This document shows positions 34,727-43,526 of a stretch of 64,000 nt of DNA, one piece after another. Positions within the stretch are counted from its first letter, which is position 1. Each line of letters starts with the position of its first letter. The stretch covers positions 151,790-215,789 of the forward strand of contig NZ_LZJI01000203.1 in assembly GCF_001667775.1 (NCBI RefSeq), written 5' to 3'. This DNA is from Mycobacterium sp. E1747. Its GTDB lineage: Bacteria > Actinomycetota > Actinomycetes > Mycobacteriales > Mycobacteriaceae. The notes beneath the pieces are model-generated. The model ran no database searches. It saw only the letters and a program-made list of their open reading frames with translations, and was not told the DNA's origin. A program made the translations under genes and the position numbers.

Positions 34727-34817
34727 TTAGACGTGTGTATGGAAGCGTAATCCTAAGAGCGAACCGCTCGGTCGGCGGAAATTGTGACCTACCGACGTCG
34801 GGGAGTGCTCACGACCG

Positions 34818-35665
34818 TTGCGGGGAAGTCGCGGGCACCTCGCCTTTGACGCCGACGTGGAGGCGTTCCGCTCCGGCGCCGAGGCGTTCGAACGGCCGCG
34901 CTCCAGATCACACGTCCCGGAATGGGCCCGGCCCGTGCTTGACGGTGACCACTTCGTCGTCAACGGGCAGAAGGTGTGGACTTCGGGCGCCCACGACGCC
35001 GACGTGTTGCTGACCTTCGTACGTACCGACCCCAAAGCGCTGCAGCACAAGGGCATTAGCGTGTTGCTGATCCCGACCGATACGCCGGGGGTGGTTCGCC
35101 GCCCGTTCGCTTCGATATGTGACAGCGATGAAGTCGGCTTCAATGAGGTGTTTTTCACCGACGCACGGGTGCCGGCTGAAAACTTGGTCGGCGAACTCAA
35201 CGACGGATGGCGGGTGGCCACCGGTTCCCTGGGCCACGAACGCGTGATGCTGTGGATGGGATACGTCGACCTGCTGCACGAGTTGAGTATCGATTTCGTC
35301 CCATCGAGCTCGCTGGAACGGGATCGCTAGGCGACCCTGGTGATGGACGCCTACGCGTTGCGGCTACTGGGATCCGCGGCGTTGCCACGCGCGGCGAAGA
35401 GGACGTACCGGCCCAATCGGTACGCAAACTGCCGGGATCCGAAGCCCTGCAACGGGCGTCCAAGGACGCGCTGGATGCCGCGCAGGCGGACGGGCTCGTG
35501 CGCCGCGCGGTAATGGCGCCGTTCGCCGCACTGAACCTGGACAGCAATTACCGCAACTGGATCGACCGATACGCGCGCGGTTTCGCCGCGACCATCGCCG
35601 GCAGCACGTCGGAAATCCAGCGGAACATCATCGCCGAGCGGGTGCTCGGATTGCCCCGGAATTAG
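34818..35665 (+). pseudogene. Decayed acyl-CoA dehydrogenase
   Basis: Pieces in order: an N-terminal LAFDADVEAFRSGAEAF, a deletion of roughly 100 codons, VLDGDHFVVNGQKVWTSGAH, then DADVLLTFVRTDPKALQHKG, EVGFNEVFFTDARVPAENLV, a TAG stop at 35328-35330 where ERDR-Y-AT is expected, and after a frameshift near 35380 the C-terminus SVRKLPGSEALQRASKDALD to AGSTSEIQRNIIAERVLGLP. Deletion, nonsense and frameshift together rule out function. The same gene type is found decayed at 53609-54155. It was probably controlled by the divergent TetR. Confidence 0.88.
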
Positions 35666-35925
35666 CGGGCATCCAGCCAGGCGTAGTACCCGATCGCGAC
35701 GAGTCCGGCCGCGATCGATACGGCGCCCAACACCATGCCCGCCAGTGCCGTTCGGGGATTGTTCGCTTCGCCGCGCTGCACTCGTCTGCGCGCCGCGTCC
35801 CCCGTTATCACCGCCGCGATGCCGAAGGGTACCCCGAGCAGCATCCAGCACGTGAGGAGCGCGACCACGCCGACGAGCAGCGAGGCGACACCCATCTCGT
35901 TTCGAGGCGGCTCGGGCTGACTCAT
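35662..35925 (-). CDS. Small DUF4190-type membrane protein
   Basis: 87 residues from the ATG at 35923-35925. Two hydrophobic segments are separated by a polar loop: MGVASLLVGVVALLTCWMLL and LAGMVLGAVSIAAGLVAIGY. The loop contains ITGDAARRRVQRGEANNPRT. This is the DUF4190 pattern, a two-helix protein of unknown role common in actinobacteria. The open frame continues far upstream but without similarity. Confidence 0.75.
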   Translation of the reverse strand: MSQPEPPRNEMGVASLLVGVVALLTCWMLLGVPFGIAAVITGDAARRRVQRGEANNPRTALAGMVLGAVSIAAGLVAIGYYAWLDAR

Positions 35926-36053
35926 CGCGTCCCATCCTCTTGGCGGCCAGGCGAAGTTTACCCGCACGTGGCGGTAGACTCGGGCACCGCCGACTTCTCC
36001 GACTCGCAGCGACAACGCCGTGCAACTCCGAGACCGAATGCAACCGCGAGGGC

Positions 36054-36392
36054 TCATAGCTCCGCAAGTCGCGGCGCAAAACCTCTGTCCGCCAGAGCCT
36101 TTCCGGCTTCTCGGGTCAGCTCTCGGGTGCTGCCGAGCAGGCCGTTCAGCGTCAGCGACCGTTTGACGTGGTGGTGCAGCGCGTGCTCGGCGGTGAACCC
36201 GATCCCGCCGAGGACCTGCTGGCAGTGGCGAGCGGCGGTCAACGCGGCCCGGCCGGCGGCGGCCTTCGCCAGCAGCGAGGCTGCCGTCCTTGGTCTTGAC
36301 GATGATCACCGACGTACCCTTGCCGGCCGACGGCAGCTCTCGGGTGAAGTAGCTGCCGGTGCGCGGGGGATGTGATCGTCCTCTCGCCATCC
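36054..36392 (-). pseudogene. Chimeric remnant: unknown N-terminus joined to an acyl-CoA dehydrogenase C-terminus
   Basis: The lower part (36054-36281) reads SLLAKAAAGRAALTAARHCQ, then QVLGGIGFTAEHALHHHVKR and SLTLNGLLGSTRELTREAGK, the C-terminal ~75 residues of an acyl-CoA dehydrogenase. The upper part begins at an ATG at 36392 with an AGGAGG site and encodes MARGRSHPPRTGSYFTRELP, then SAGKGTSVIIVKTKDG, in another frame. I do not recognise this N-terminus. A large deletion must have joined the two. The start lies 23 bases from a GAGAATC palindrome. Confidence 0.7.
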
Positions 36393-36414
36393 TCCTGGCC
36401 ACCTCTCGGGCGAG

Positions 36415-36429
36415 GAGAATCAGATTCTC
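36415..36429. promoter_or_regulatory. Perfect 15-base palindrome GAGAATC-A-GATTCTC
   Basis: Same outer arms as the palindromes at 21746 and 34712 (one changed base per arm). It lies just upstream of the chimeric remnant on the minus strand and 376 bases before the amidohydrolase gene on the plus strand. Confidence 0.65.
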
Positions 36430-36701
36430 ATCGCTAACCAATAGGCGTGCGCGGATCGGGCGGCCGGTCAATGCCGTCGGACGGGGTCACGGGCGGTCCC
36501 GGGTGGCGCGTGCGCGTTCGGTCGTCGGAATGGTCCACGGCCAGTGCAAACGTCGTCGACCGGGCCGGATTCGGTCGCGACGGCTCCAGCTCCCTCGGCC
36601 CGTCCTCACCCCGGGGCAGGCGGTTGACGGGCTGGTCTCGTCGCCGGTCGGGCCGAACGAACACCGGACCGGCGTCGGCTGGATGTTGATTCTCGCTTGG
36701 C

Positions 36702-36716
36702 GAGAAGATAGTTTTC
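36702..36716. promoter_or_regulatory. Operator-like site GAGAAGATAGTTTTC before the amidohydrolase gene
   Basis: Near-palindromic (4 of 5 outer pairs), 90 bases before the ATG at 36806, in a locally AT-rich stretch that probably contains the promoter. It is a weaker relative of the GAGAATA-type palindromes. Confidence 0.4.
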
Positions 36717-36805
36717 ATTTTAGTGATCTTGGCACGGGACAGCGATTCGCCCAGGCTGCGTGGGAGCGGAACCGGATAGGCGGACCCGACGGAAGGGCGG
36801 CGGCC

Positions 36806-38104
36806 ATGAACAAAGAAGACATGATCCTGATCAGCGTCGACGACCACACCGTCGAGCCACCGGACATGTTCAAGAATCACTTGCCGAAGAAGTACCAGGA
36901 CGATGCGCCGCGGCTGGTGCATAACGCCGACGGTTCGGACATGTGGAAGTTCCGCGACACGGTGATCCCCAACGTCGCGCTCAACGCGGTCGCCGGTCGG
37001 CCGAAGGAGGAGTACGGCATCGAGCCTACGGGGCTCGACGAGATCCGGCCGGGTTGCTACAACGTCGACGAGCGCGTCAAGGACATGAACGCCGGCGGCA
37101 TCCTGGCCTCCATTTGCTTCCCGTCCTTCCCGGGCTTCGCCGGGCGGCTGTTCGCCACCGACGACAACGACTTTTCGATCGCGTTGGTGCAGGCCTACAA
37201 CGACTGGCACATCGACGAGTGGTGCGGCGCCTACCCCGCCCGCTTCATCCCGATGGCGATCCCGGTGATCTGGGATGCCGAGGCGTGCGCTGCCGAGGTG
37301 CGCCGGGTGTCGAAGAAGGGCGTGCACGCGCTGACCTTTACCGAAAACCCGGCCGCGATGGGCTATCCCAGCTTCCACGACGAGTACTGGACTCCGCTGT
37401 GGAAAGCATTGGTGGAGACCGACACCGTGATGAACGTGCACATCGGTTCCTCGGGTCGGTTGGCCATCACCGCGCCGGACGCGCCGATGGACGTGATGAT
37501 CACGCTGCAGCCGATGAACATCGTGCAGGCCGCCGCGGACCTGTTGTGGTCGCGGCCGATCAAGGAGTACCCGGACCTGAAAATCGCGCTGTCCGAGGGC
37601 GGGACGGGCTGGATCCCCTACTTCCTGGAGCGCGCCGACCGGACCTATGAGATGCACTCCGCCTGGACGCACCAGAACTTCGAAGGCAAGCTGCCCAGCG
37701 AGGTCTTCCGCGACCACTTCCTGACCTGCTTCATCAGCGACAAGGTTGGCGTGGCGCTGCGCAACATGATCGGCATCGACAACATCTGCTGGGAAGCCGA
37801 CTACCCCCACAGCGACTCGATGTGGCCGGGAGCGCCGGAAGAACTCTGGGATGTGTTGTCCCTCAACAATGTTCCGGACGACGAGATCAACAAGATGACC
37901 TACGAAAACGCCATGCGCTGGTACTCGTTCGACCCGTTCACCCACATTTCGCCCGAGCAGGCGACGGTCGGTGCGCTGCGCAAGGCCGCCGAGGGGCACG
38001 ACGTGTCCATCAAGGCGAAGGGCCACGACAAGGACGCCAGAGGCGGCTCGTCGTTCGCGGAGTTTGCGGCCAACGCGAAGGCCCTCTCCGGCAACAAGGA
38101 CTGA
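36806..38104 (+). CDS. Amidohydrolase family protein (amidohydrolase_2, metal-dependent)
   Basis: 432 residues. The first strand carries ISVDDHTVEPPDMF (a D-x-H type metal site). Further motifs are VQAYNDWHIDEWCGAYPARF, PAMGYPSFHDEYWTPLWKAL, NVHIGSSG and DNICWEADYPHSDSMWPG (D and H of the metal site). The family decarboxylates or hydrolyses carboxylic intermediates; mycobacteria have several copies in lipid/sterol-type clusters, and this window has three (see 50648 and 51822). It is followed by acyl-CoA dehydrogenase and thiolase genes in the same direction, so it is probably the first gene of a catabolic operon. Confidence 0.88.
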   Translation: MNKEDMILISVDDHTVEPPDMFKNHLPKKYQDDAPRLVHNADGSDMWKFRDTVIPNVALNAVAGRPKEEYGIEPTGLDEIRPGCYNVDERVKDMNAGGILASICFPSFPGFAGRLFATDDNDFSIALVQAYNDWHIDEWCGAYPARFIPMAIPVIWDAEACAAEVRRVSKKGVHALTFTENPAAMGYPSFHDEYWTPLWKALVETDTVMNVHIGSSGRLAITAPDAPMDVMITLQPMNIVQAAADLLWSRPIKEYPDLKIALSEGGTGWIPYFLERADRTYEMHSAWTHQNFEGKLPSEVFRDHFLTCFISDKVGVALRNMIGIDNICWEADYPHSDSMWPGAPEELWDVLSLNNVPDDEINKMTYENAMRWYSFDPFTHISPEQATVGALRKAAEGHDVSIKAKGHDKDARGGSSFAEFAANAKALSGNKD

Positions 38105-38131
38105 GGGTCCCCGGTCGCGCGGGCGGATGCA

Positions 38132-38165
38132 AACTCGCATAACTGCGGTCGCGATTATGTGAGTT
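38132..38165. promoter_or_regulatory. Inverted repeat between the amidohydrolase and acyl-CoA dehydrogenase genes
   Basis: AACTCGCATAA and TTATGTGAGTT pair at 10 of 11 positions across a 12-base loop. It lies 27 bases after the amidohydrolase stop and 60 before the next start. It may be an operator or a hairpin that separates the expression of the two genes. Confidence 0.45.
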
Positions 38166-38225
38166 GGTGTTCCCCCACAAGAGGGCGGTGCCCCAGCTCG
38201 CGCTGAAAGAAGAGGAGACCCAGCA

Positions 38226-39407
38226 GTGCCCGGCGCCGGAATGAACTTTGAGCTGACTGACGACCAGGAATTGATTCGTCGGTCGGTCGCCGAGCTGACG
38301 CGCACGTTCGACGACCAGTACTGGATGGAAAAAGACCAGGCGCACGAATTTCCGTCAGAGTTCTATCAGGCCATCGCCGGCGGCGGCTGGCTGGGTATGA
38401 CGATCCCCACCGAGTACGGCGGTCACGGCCTCGGAATCACCGAAGCGACAATCCTGCTCGAAGAGGTGGCGAAGTCCGGCGGGGCCATGAACGCCGCCAG
38501 CTCGATTCACCTGTCGATCTTCGGCATGCAACCGGTGGTGGTGCACGGCTCCGACGAACTCAAGGCGCGCACGCTGCCGAAGGTCGCGACCGGACAGGTG
38601 CACGTGTGCTTCGGCGTGACCGAACCGGGTGCCGGGCTCGACACGTCGCGCATCACCACCTTCGCCAAACGCGACGGCGACCGCTACATCGTCAACGGCC
38701 GCAAGGTGTGGATCTCCAAAGCGATGGAGTCCGACAAGATCCTGCTGCTCACCCGCACCCAAAGCTATGAGAAAGTGACCAAGAAGACCGACGGAATGAC
38801 GCTGTTCATCACGGACCTCGACCGCAGCAGGGTCGACATCCGTCCCATTCGCAAGATGGGCCGCAACGCCGTCAGCTCCAACGAATTGTTCATCGACAAT
38901 CTCGAGGTTCCGGTCGAGGACCGAATCGGCGAGGAGGGCAAGGGGTTTCAGTACATCCTGGACGGCCTCAACCCGGAGCGGATGCTGATCGCCGCCGAGG
39001 CCCTCGGCATCGGTCGGGTGGCGCTGGACAAGGCGGTGAAATATGGCAACGAGCGTGAGGTCTTCGGCCGGCCAATAGGCATGAACCAGGGCCTGCAGTT
39101 CCCGCTCGCCGATTCGCTTGCACGCCTCGACGCCGCCGAGTTGATGCTGCGCAAGGCCACCTGGCTGTACGACAACGGCAAACCCTGCGGGCGCGAGGCG
39201 AATACCGCGAAGTACCTTTGCGCCGACGCCGGATTCGCCGCCGCGGACCGGGCGTTGCAGACCCACGGCGGCATGGGCTACGCGGAGGAATACCACATCA
39301 CTCGGTACTTCCGCGAGGCCCGGCTGATGAAGATCGCGCCGGTCAGCCAGGAGATGATCCTGAACTTCCTGGGATCCAACGTGTTGAAACTGCCGAGGAG
39401 CTACTGA
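38226..39407 (+). CDS. Acyl-CoA dehydrogenase
   Basis: 393 residues, the normal family length. It has GMTIPTEYGGHGLGITEATI, CFGVTEPGAGLDTSRITTFA (FAD/substrate binding), YIVNGRKVWISKA and LQTHGGMGYAEEYHITRYFR, then REARLMKIAPVSQEM near the C-terminus. It introduces the alpha-beta double bond of an acyl-CoA thioester, using FAD. Start is GTG at 38226 after an AGGAG box. It is intact, unlike the two decayed paralogues at 34818 and 53609. It is followed after 170 bases by a thiolase. Confidence 0.9.
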   Translation: MPGAGMNFELTDDQELIRRSVAELTRTFDDQYWMEKDQAHEFPSEFYQAIAGGGWLGMTIPTEYGGHGLGITEATILLEEVAKSGGAMNAASSIHLSIFGMQPVVVHGSDELKARTLPKVATGQVHVCFGVTEPGAGLDTSRITTFAKRDGDRYIVNGRKVWISKAMESDKILLLTRTQSYEKVTKKTDGMTLFITDLDRSRVDIRPIRKMGRNAVSSNELFIDNLEVPVEDRIGEEGKGFQYILDGLNPERMLIAAEALGIGRVALDKAVKYGNEREVFGRPIGMNQGLQFPLADSLARLDAAELMLRKATWLYDNGKPCGREANTAKYLCADAGFAAADRALQTHGGMGYAEEYHITRYFREARLMKIAPVSQEMILNFLGSNVLKLPRSY

Positions 39408-39577
39408 CCGCGCCGACAGCACTTTGCGCGACGCGCCGTCCAACGACGCCCGCGCTCAGGTAGGCGATTTCGCGAACGCCGCCGCGGCCGCCGGGTATGC
39501 CGCCTTCGCCGAGCGGCGGCAGCCGTCGTTTACTGGCAGGTGGGCGTTGTCGAAATCCAAGGAAGCGGAGGAGCGAA

Positions 39578-40726
39578 ATGCGGGAAACAGTCATCGTCGA
39601 AGCCGTGCGCGCCCCGGTGGGCAAGCGCAACGGCGGCCTGGCCGGGATGCACGCCGCGGACCTGTCCGCCGTCGTCCTCAATGAACTGCTGGAGCGAACG
39701 GGGGTCAGCCCGGAGATCGTCGACGACGTGGTCTGGGGCTGTGTCTCCCAGGTCGGCGACCAGTCCAGCAACATCGGCCGCTACGCGGTGCTGGCCGCCG
39801 GCTGGCCGGAGACCATCCCTGGGACGACCGTGAACCGCGCGTGCGGCTCCAGCCAGCAGGCGCTCGACTTCGCCGTACAGGCGGTCATGTCCGGTCAACA
39901 GGACGTCGTGGTCGCCGGCGGTGTCGAGGTCATGAGCCGCGTCCCGCTCGGTTCGGCCCGGGCGACCGGCACGCCGTACGGCCCGAAGGTCCTCGCTCGC
40001 TACGACGATTTCTCCTTCAACCAGGGCCTCTCCGCGGAAATGATCGCCAAGAAGTGGGGTTTCTCCCGCGCTCGGCTCGATGAGTACTCCGCCCAATCTC
40101 ACGAACGGGCCGCGGCGGCCCAGGACGCCGGCGCGTTCACCGACCAGATCGTGCCGGTGTTCACCGACGGCGACACCGTCGTCACCGCCGATGAGGGCGT
40201 GCGGCGGGGGACCACGGTCGAGAAACTCAGCGGCCTCAAGCCGGCCTTCACCGAAAACGGAGTCATCCACGCGGGCAACTCCTCCCAGATTTCCGACGGC
40301 GCGGCCGCGCTGCTCGTGACGACCGCCGAAATGACGGTCGAGCTGGGGCTCACCCCGCTGGTGCGCTACCTGGCCGGCGCGGTGACGGGGGCCGATCCGG
40401 TGCTGATGCTCACCGCGCCCATCCCGGCGACCGAGAAGGTGCTGAAGAAGGCCGGGGTCGGTCTGTCCGAGGTCGGCGTGTTCGAAGTGAACGAGGCCTT
40501 CGCGCCGGTGCCGCTGGCCTGGCTGGCCGAGACCGGGGCGGACCCCGAGCGGGTCAACCCGCTCGGCGGCGCCATCGCCCTGGGGCACCCGCTGGGTGCA
40601 TCCGGCGCCGTATTGATGACACGGATGGCACACCATATGCGCACCAACGGAATCCGCTACGGGCTGCAAACCATGTGCGAGGGCGGCGGCACCGCCAACG
40701 CCACCCTGGTGGAGTTGGTCCGCTAG
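39578..40726 (+). CDS. Acetyl-CoA acetyltransferase (thiolase)
   Basis: 382 residues from the ATG at 39578, preceded by GGAGGAG. The catalytic residues are in place: C89 in NRACGSSQQAL, the His in GGAIALGHPLGASGA and the second Cys in LQTMCEGGGTANATLVE. N-terminal VIVEAVRAPVGKRNGGLAGM is typical. It cleaves 3-ketoacyl-CoA with CoA. It follows the acyl-CoA dehydrogenase in the same direction. The 170 bases before it contain no recognisable gene. Confidence 0.92.
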   Translation: MRETVIVEAVRAPVGKRNGGLAGMHAADLSAVVLNELLERTGVSPEIVDDVVWGCVSQVGDQSSNIGRYAVLAAGWPETIPGTTVNRACGSSQQALDFAVQAVMSGQQDVVVAGGVEVMSRVPLGSARATGTPYGPKVLARYDDFSFNQGLSAEMIAKKWGFSRARLDEYSAQSHERAAAAQDAGAFTDQIVPVFTDGDTVVTADEGVRRGTTVEKLSGLKPAFTENGVIHAGNSSQISDGAAALLVTTAEMTVELGLTPLVRYLAGAVTGADPVLMLTAPIPATEKVLKKAGVGLSEVGVFEVNEAFAPVPLAWLAETGADPERVNPLGGAIALGHPLGASGAVLMTRMAHHMRTNGIRYGLQTMCEGGGTANATLVELVR

Positions 40727-40787
40727 CGCCGGCGGCCCCGCACGCCACAATCAGCACTCCGCGTAACCCTGTCACAGTGGGCAGGCC

Positions 40788-40811
40788 AACCTAGTGCGTG
40801 TTCGCTAGGTT
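40788..40811. promoter_or_regulatory. Inverted repeat AACCTAG-N10-CTAGGTT
   Basis: Perfect 7-base arms, 62 bases after the thiolase stop and just before the P450 remnant. It may be an operator for the P450/ferredoxin genes. No T-run follows. Confidence 0.4.
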
Positions 40812-40841
40812 GTTCGCCCCGCAATCGGTCAGAGGAGTCCG

Positions 40842-41610
40842 GTGCCCGAGGAGGATCGCGACGACTTCGTCAAGGGCATCCGCGACCACTCCGGTGGTGG
40901 GGTCGGCGGCACCAAAGGCTTGCTGGCGCACAGCCCGCTGGAATTCCTCTACGGTCTTTTCTCCGACTACGTCCGGGATCGCCGGCACGAGCCTCGCGAC
41001 GACGTACTGACGGGCCTGGCGACCGCCGCCTACCCGGACGGCTCGACTCCCGACGTCGAGGACGTGGCCGGTGGCCAGCAACGTGTTTTCCGCGGGCCAG
41101 GAAACCACCGTGCGACTGCTGGGCGCCGCCCCGCAGACGCTCGGGGAGCGGCCCGACTTCCAGGCGCAGTTGCGCAAGGACCGCGGCCTGATCCCCGACT
41201 TCATCGACGAGTCGCTGCGGCACAAGAGCGCGGTCAAGGGCGACTTCCGCTTGAACCGGGTACCCGTCAATGTCGGCGGCGTCGATCTGCCGGCGGGCAC
41301 CACCGTGATGGTGGTGCAGGCAGCCGCCAACCGCGATCCTCGTCGGTTCGAAGACCCCACCACTTTCGATCCGGCTCGCAAGAACGCCCGTCAGCACATC
41401 TCGTTCGGGCGGGGCATCCACAGCTGCCCGGGCGCCCCGCTGGCGCGCGCCGAAACCCGGGTGGCGATCGAGCGGCTACTCGACCGGACGTCGGATATCA
41501 GGATCGACGAGAACGTCCACGGACCGGCGAACGACCGTCGCTACCAATACGTCCCGACGTACATCCTGCGCGGCCTGACGGAGCTGAATCCGGAATGCCC
41601 GCCGGCATGA
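40842..41610 (+). pseudogene. Cytochrome P450, N-terminally truncated and frameshifted
   Basis: Frame one gives EEDRDDFVKGIRDHSGGGVG, then GTKGLLAHSPLEFLYGLFSD and DVLTGLATAAYPDGSTPDVE. A frameshift near 41068 leads to ASNVFSAGQETTVRLL (I helix AGQET), DFIDESLRHKSAV (ExxR) and ISFGRGIHSCPGAPLARAET (haem Cys), and a normal C-terminus. About 150 N-terminal residues are missing. It ends with ATGA overlapping the ferredoxin start. The P450 itself cannot work, although the haem region is intact. Confidence 0.85.
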
Positions 41611-41867
41611 AAGTCACCGTCGACGACCAGCGTTGCCGCGGCCACGGCGTCTGCACGACGCTGTGCCCAGAGGTATTCAGCCTCACCGACGACGGCTACA
41701 CTGAGGCGATAGCATCCGACGTCCCAACGCAATTCGAAGCGGCCACCCAAGAGGCCATCGAATGCTGCCCGAGCAGGCCATCAGCAAAACCTAATCCAGT
41801 CAGGAGATTTCAGTGCCAAAAGGGTATGTCATCGTCACGGAGGCCATCAACGACCCGGAGGGCATGA
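41607..41867 (+). CDS. P450-type ferredoxin with a shifted, extended C-terminus
   Basis: Starts at the ATG overlapping the P450 stop (ATGA): MKVTVDDQRCRGHGVCTTLC. Cluster cysteines C10, C16 and the later C of EAIECCP are present, plus an extra C20. After CCP the frame reads SRPSAKPNPV; one more base near 41773 would give the normal end CCPEQAISKT and a TAA. The product therefore carries ~25 unrelated residues. It may still bind a 3Fe-4S cluster. The shifted tail overlaps the next gene. Confidence 0.75.
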   Translation: MKVTVDDQRCRGHGVCTTLCPEVFSLTDDGYTEAIASDVPTQFEAATQEAIECCPSRPSAKPNPVRRFQCQKGMSSSRRPSTTRRA

Positions 41868-42097
41868 AAGCCTATGGGCAGGCCGCCCGTTCGGCGATGG
41901 GCGGAGCCACCATTTTGGCGGTGGACACCGCCCCCAAGGTGATCGAGGGCAGCTGGCACGGTGACCAGACCGTCCTGCTGGAATTCGAATCGGTGGACGC
42001 GGCCCGGGCGTGGTACGAGTCCGAGGGCTATCAAAAGGCGGCGAAACTGCGGCAGGCCGCAGCCGACTGCAACGCCGTGATCCTCTCCGGGTTCTGA
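41813..42097 (+). CDS. DUF1330 family protein
   Basis: 94 residues from GTG at 41813, with AGGAG ten bases upstream. Sequence KGYVIVTEAINDPEGMKAYG, then TILAVDTAPKVIEGSWHGDQ, VLLEFESVDAARAWYESEGY and LRQAAADCNAVILSGF is the DUF1330 dimeric alpha/beta-barrel pattern. Such proteins accompany catabolic oxygenases; their reaction is unknown. It converges with the ferredoxin at 42101, leaving only 3 bases. Confidence 0.87.
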   Translation: MPKGYVIVTEAINDPEGMKAYGQAARSAMGGATILAVDTAPKVIEGSWHGDQTVLLEFESVDAARAWYESEGYQKAAKLRQAAADCNAVILSGF

Positions 42098-42100
42098 TCG

Positions 42101-42301
42101 CTACTCGCCCACGATCGAAATGGCCTGCCGAGGGCACTGACGAACGGCCTCGCGCACATCGTGTTCGTTCTCCGGGGTGACTTCATCTTGCAAGACGGTC
42201 AGCATGTCGTCGTCGCCGAGGAGAAAGATCTCCGGGTTGATGCCCATGCACACGCCGTTGCTCTCGCAGAGCCCCCAATCGACTTCAATTTTCTTTGTCA
42301 C
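42101..42301 (-). CDS. 3Fe-4S ferredoxin (P450 partner)
   Basis: 66 residues. MTKKIEVDWGLCESNGVCMG holds the C12-x5-C18 pair, and the third ligand is in REAVRQCPRQAI; NPEIF is the usual loop. It lies 9 bases after the P450 gene at 42311-43516, so it is the likely electron donor of that P450. It is intact, unlike the ferredoxins at 32018 and 41607. Confidence 0.9.
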   Translation of the reverse strand: MTKKIEVDWGLCESNGVCMGINPEIFLLGDDDMLTVLQDEVTPENEHDVREAVRQCPRQAISIVGE

Positions 42302-42310
42302 GGCAACCCC

Positions 42311-43516
42311 TTACCGAAACACCTTGACGGGCACGTTCTTCCAACCCGCGACGTTTTGCATGGTCACCCGTGTGCAGCCCGCCCAGTCCACCTCGTAGCG
42401 CGGCATGAAGTCGAGGAGCCGCTCCAGCGCGATCCTGCTTTCCATGCGTGCCAGGGCGGCGCCAAGGCAGCTGTGAATCCCGTACCCGAGCCCGAGGTGC
42501 TGGGCCTCGGTCTGGTCACGCTCAATGTCGAACGTGTCGGCGTCGGTGAAGGCCCCCGGGTCGCGGTTCGCCGCTGCGCCACAGAGAAACACCGGCTTGC
42601 CCGCAGGGATCACGCCGCCGCTGACGTGTGCCTCTTTGAGCGTGTAGCGGACGTTGTACTGCACCGGTCCCTCGTAGCGCAGCAGCTCTTCCACCGCCCC
42701 GGGGATCTTGTCGCGGTCCTCCTGTAGCTTCTGCCACTGGTCGGGGTGACGCGCGAAGATCACCGCAGCGTTGCCGAGCAGCTTGGTGACGGTCTCGGCG
42801 CCCGCTCCGCCCAAAAGGGTCGCGAACCCGCAGATCTCGATGTCGTCGAGCTTGCGCAGCTGGCCGTCTTCGCCCGGGATCTCGGCCGCGATCAGGCGGC
42901 TGATCATGTCGTCCTGCGGTTCTTGGCGGCGCTCCTGCACCAGGCCGAAGTAGTACATCGCCGTGTCGATGTTGGCCTGCATTCCGGCTTCGCTGATCTC
43001 GACCTGGCCGGGTTCGTGAGACAGGCTGGTGTCGATCCAGTGGCGCACCTGCTGGCGGTATTCCTCCGGCACCCCGGCCATCCGGGTGATGACTTCCACC
43101 GGGAACGGCCCGGAGAAGTCCTGGACCACGTCGAAGTTCTCCGGGTCGGCGGCACCCAGGTACTTGTCGATCACCTCGATGACGGTTTCGCGCTGCGATT
43201 GGATCGCCCGCGGGGTGAACGCCTTGTTGAGCAGGCTGCGCATGTGGCGGTGCTCCGGCGGATCCATGAAGATGATCGACTTCTGCTCGGGGGAGACGCC
43301 CCTGCGCACCATCGCCAGGTCGCAGCCGCGAGCCGAGGAATAGGTCTCGAAGTCTTTGAATGCCGCCGCGACGTCCACGTGGCGGGTCAACGCGTAGAAG
43401 TCCTCTTTTTCGTCGTAGTACAGCGGCGCGTCCTCGCGCATCCGTCGATAGATGTCGAACGGATTGTTGTAGTAGTCCTCGGAGTACGGATCGAAGACGA
43501 CCTTCGGTTTTGTCAC
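42311..43516 (-). CDS. Cytochrome P450
   Basis: 401 residues, soluble bacterial type. I helix LLGGAGAETVTKLLGN, ExxR in VEELLRYEGPVQ, the PERF-like region TFDIERDQTEAQHLG and the haem-binding loop GLGYGIHSCLGAALARMES with the axial Cys. It is close to mycobacterial CYPs acting on sterol- or terpene-like substrates, but the subfamily cannot be fixed. It is upstream of a ferredoxin in the same unit. An inverted repeat 33 bases before the start may be its operator. Confidence 0.9.
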   Translation of the reverse strand: MTKPKVVFDPYSEDYYNNPFDIYRRMREDAPLYYDEKEDFYALTRHVDVAAAFKDFETYSSARGCDLAMVRRGVSPEQKSIIFMDPPEHRHMRSLLNKAFTPRAIQSQRETVIEVIDKYLGAADPENFDVVQDFSGPFPVEVITRMAGVPEEYRQQVRHWIDTSLSHEPGQVEISEAGMQANIDTAMYYFGLVQERRQEPQDDMISRLIAAEIPGEDGQLRKLDDIEICGFATLLGGAGAETVTKLLGNAAVIFARHPDQWQKLQEDRDKIPGAVEELLRYEGPVQYNVRYTLKEAHVSGGVIPAGKPVFLCGAAANRDPGAFTDADTFDIERDQTEAQHLGLGYGIHSCLGAALARMESRIALERLLDFMPRYEVDWAGCTRVTMQNVAGWKNVPVKVFR

Positions 43517-43526
43517 TGATTCCTCC

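Larger units (their letters stand above)
36393..36805. other. Promoter region before the amidohydrolase operon; no recognisable gene
   Basis: Besides two operator-like sites listed separately, the region holds no conserved frame. Both strands are open for long stretches because of the G+C content. The sequence TTCTCG-CTTGG-CGAGAA at 36690-36706 is a further perfect inverted repeat next to the site at 36702. Confidence 0.5.

Noticed and set aside
36434..38305. Very long open frame antisense to the amidohydrolase gene
   Set aside because: The plus strand encodes a clear amidohydrolase; the antisense frame is low-complexity and matches nothing, an effect of G+C-rich codon use.
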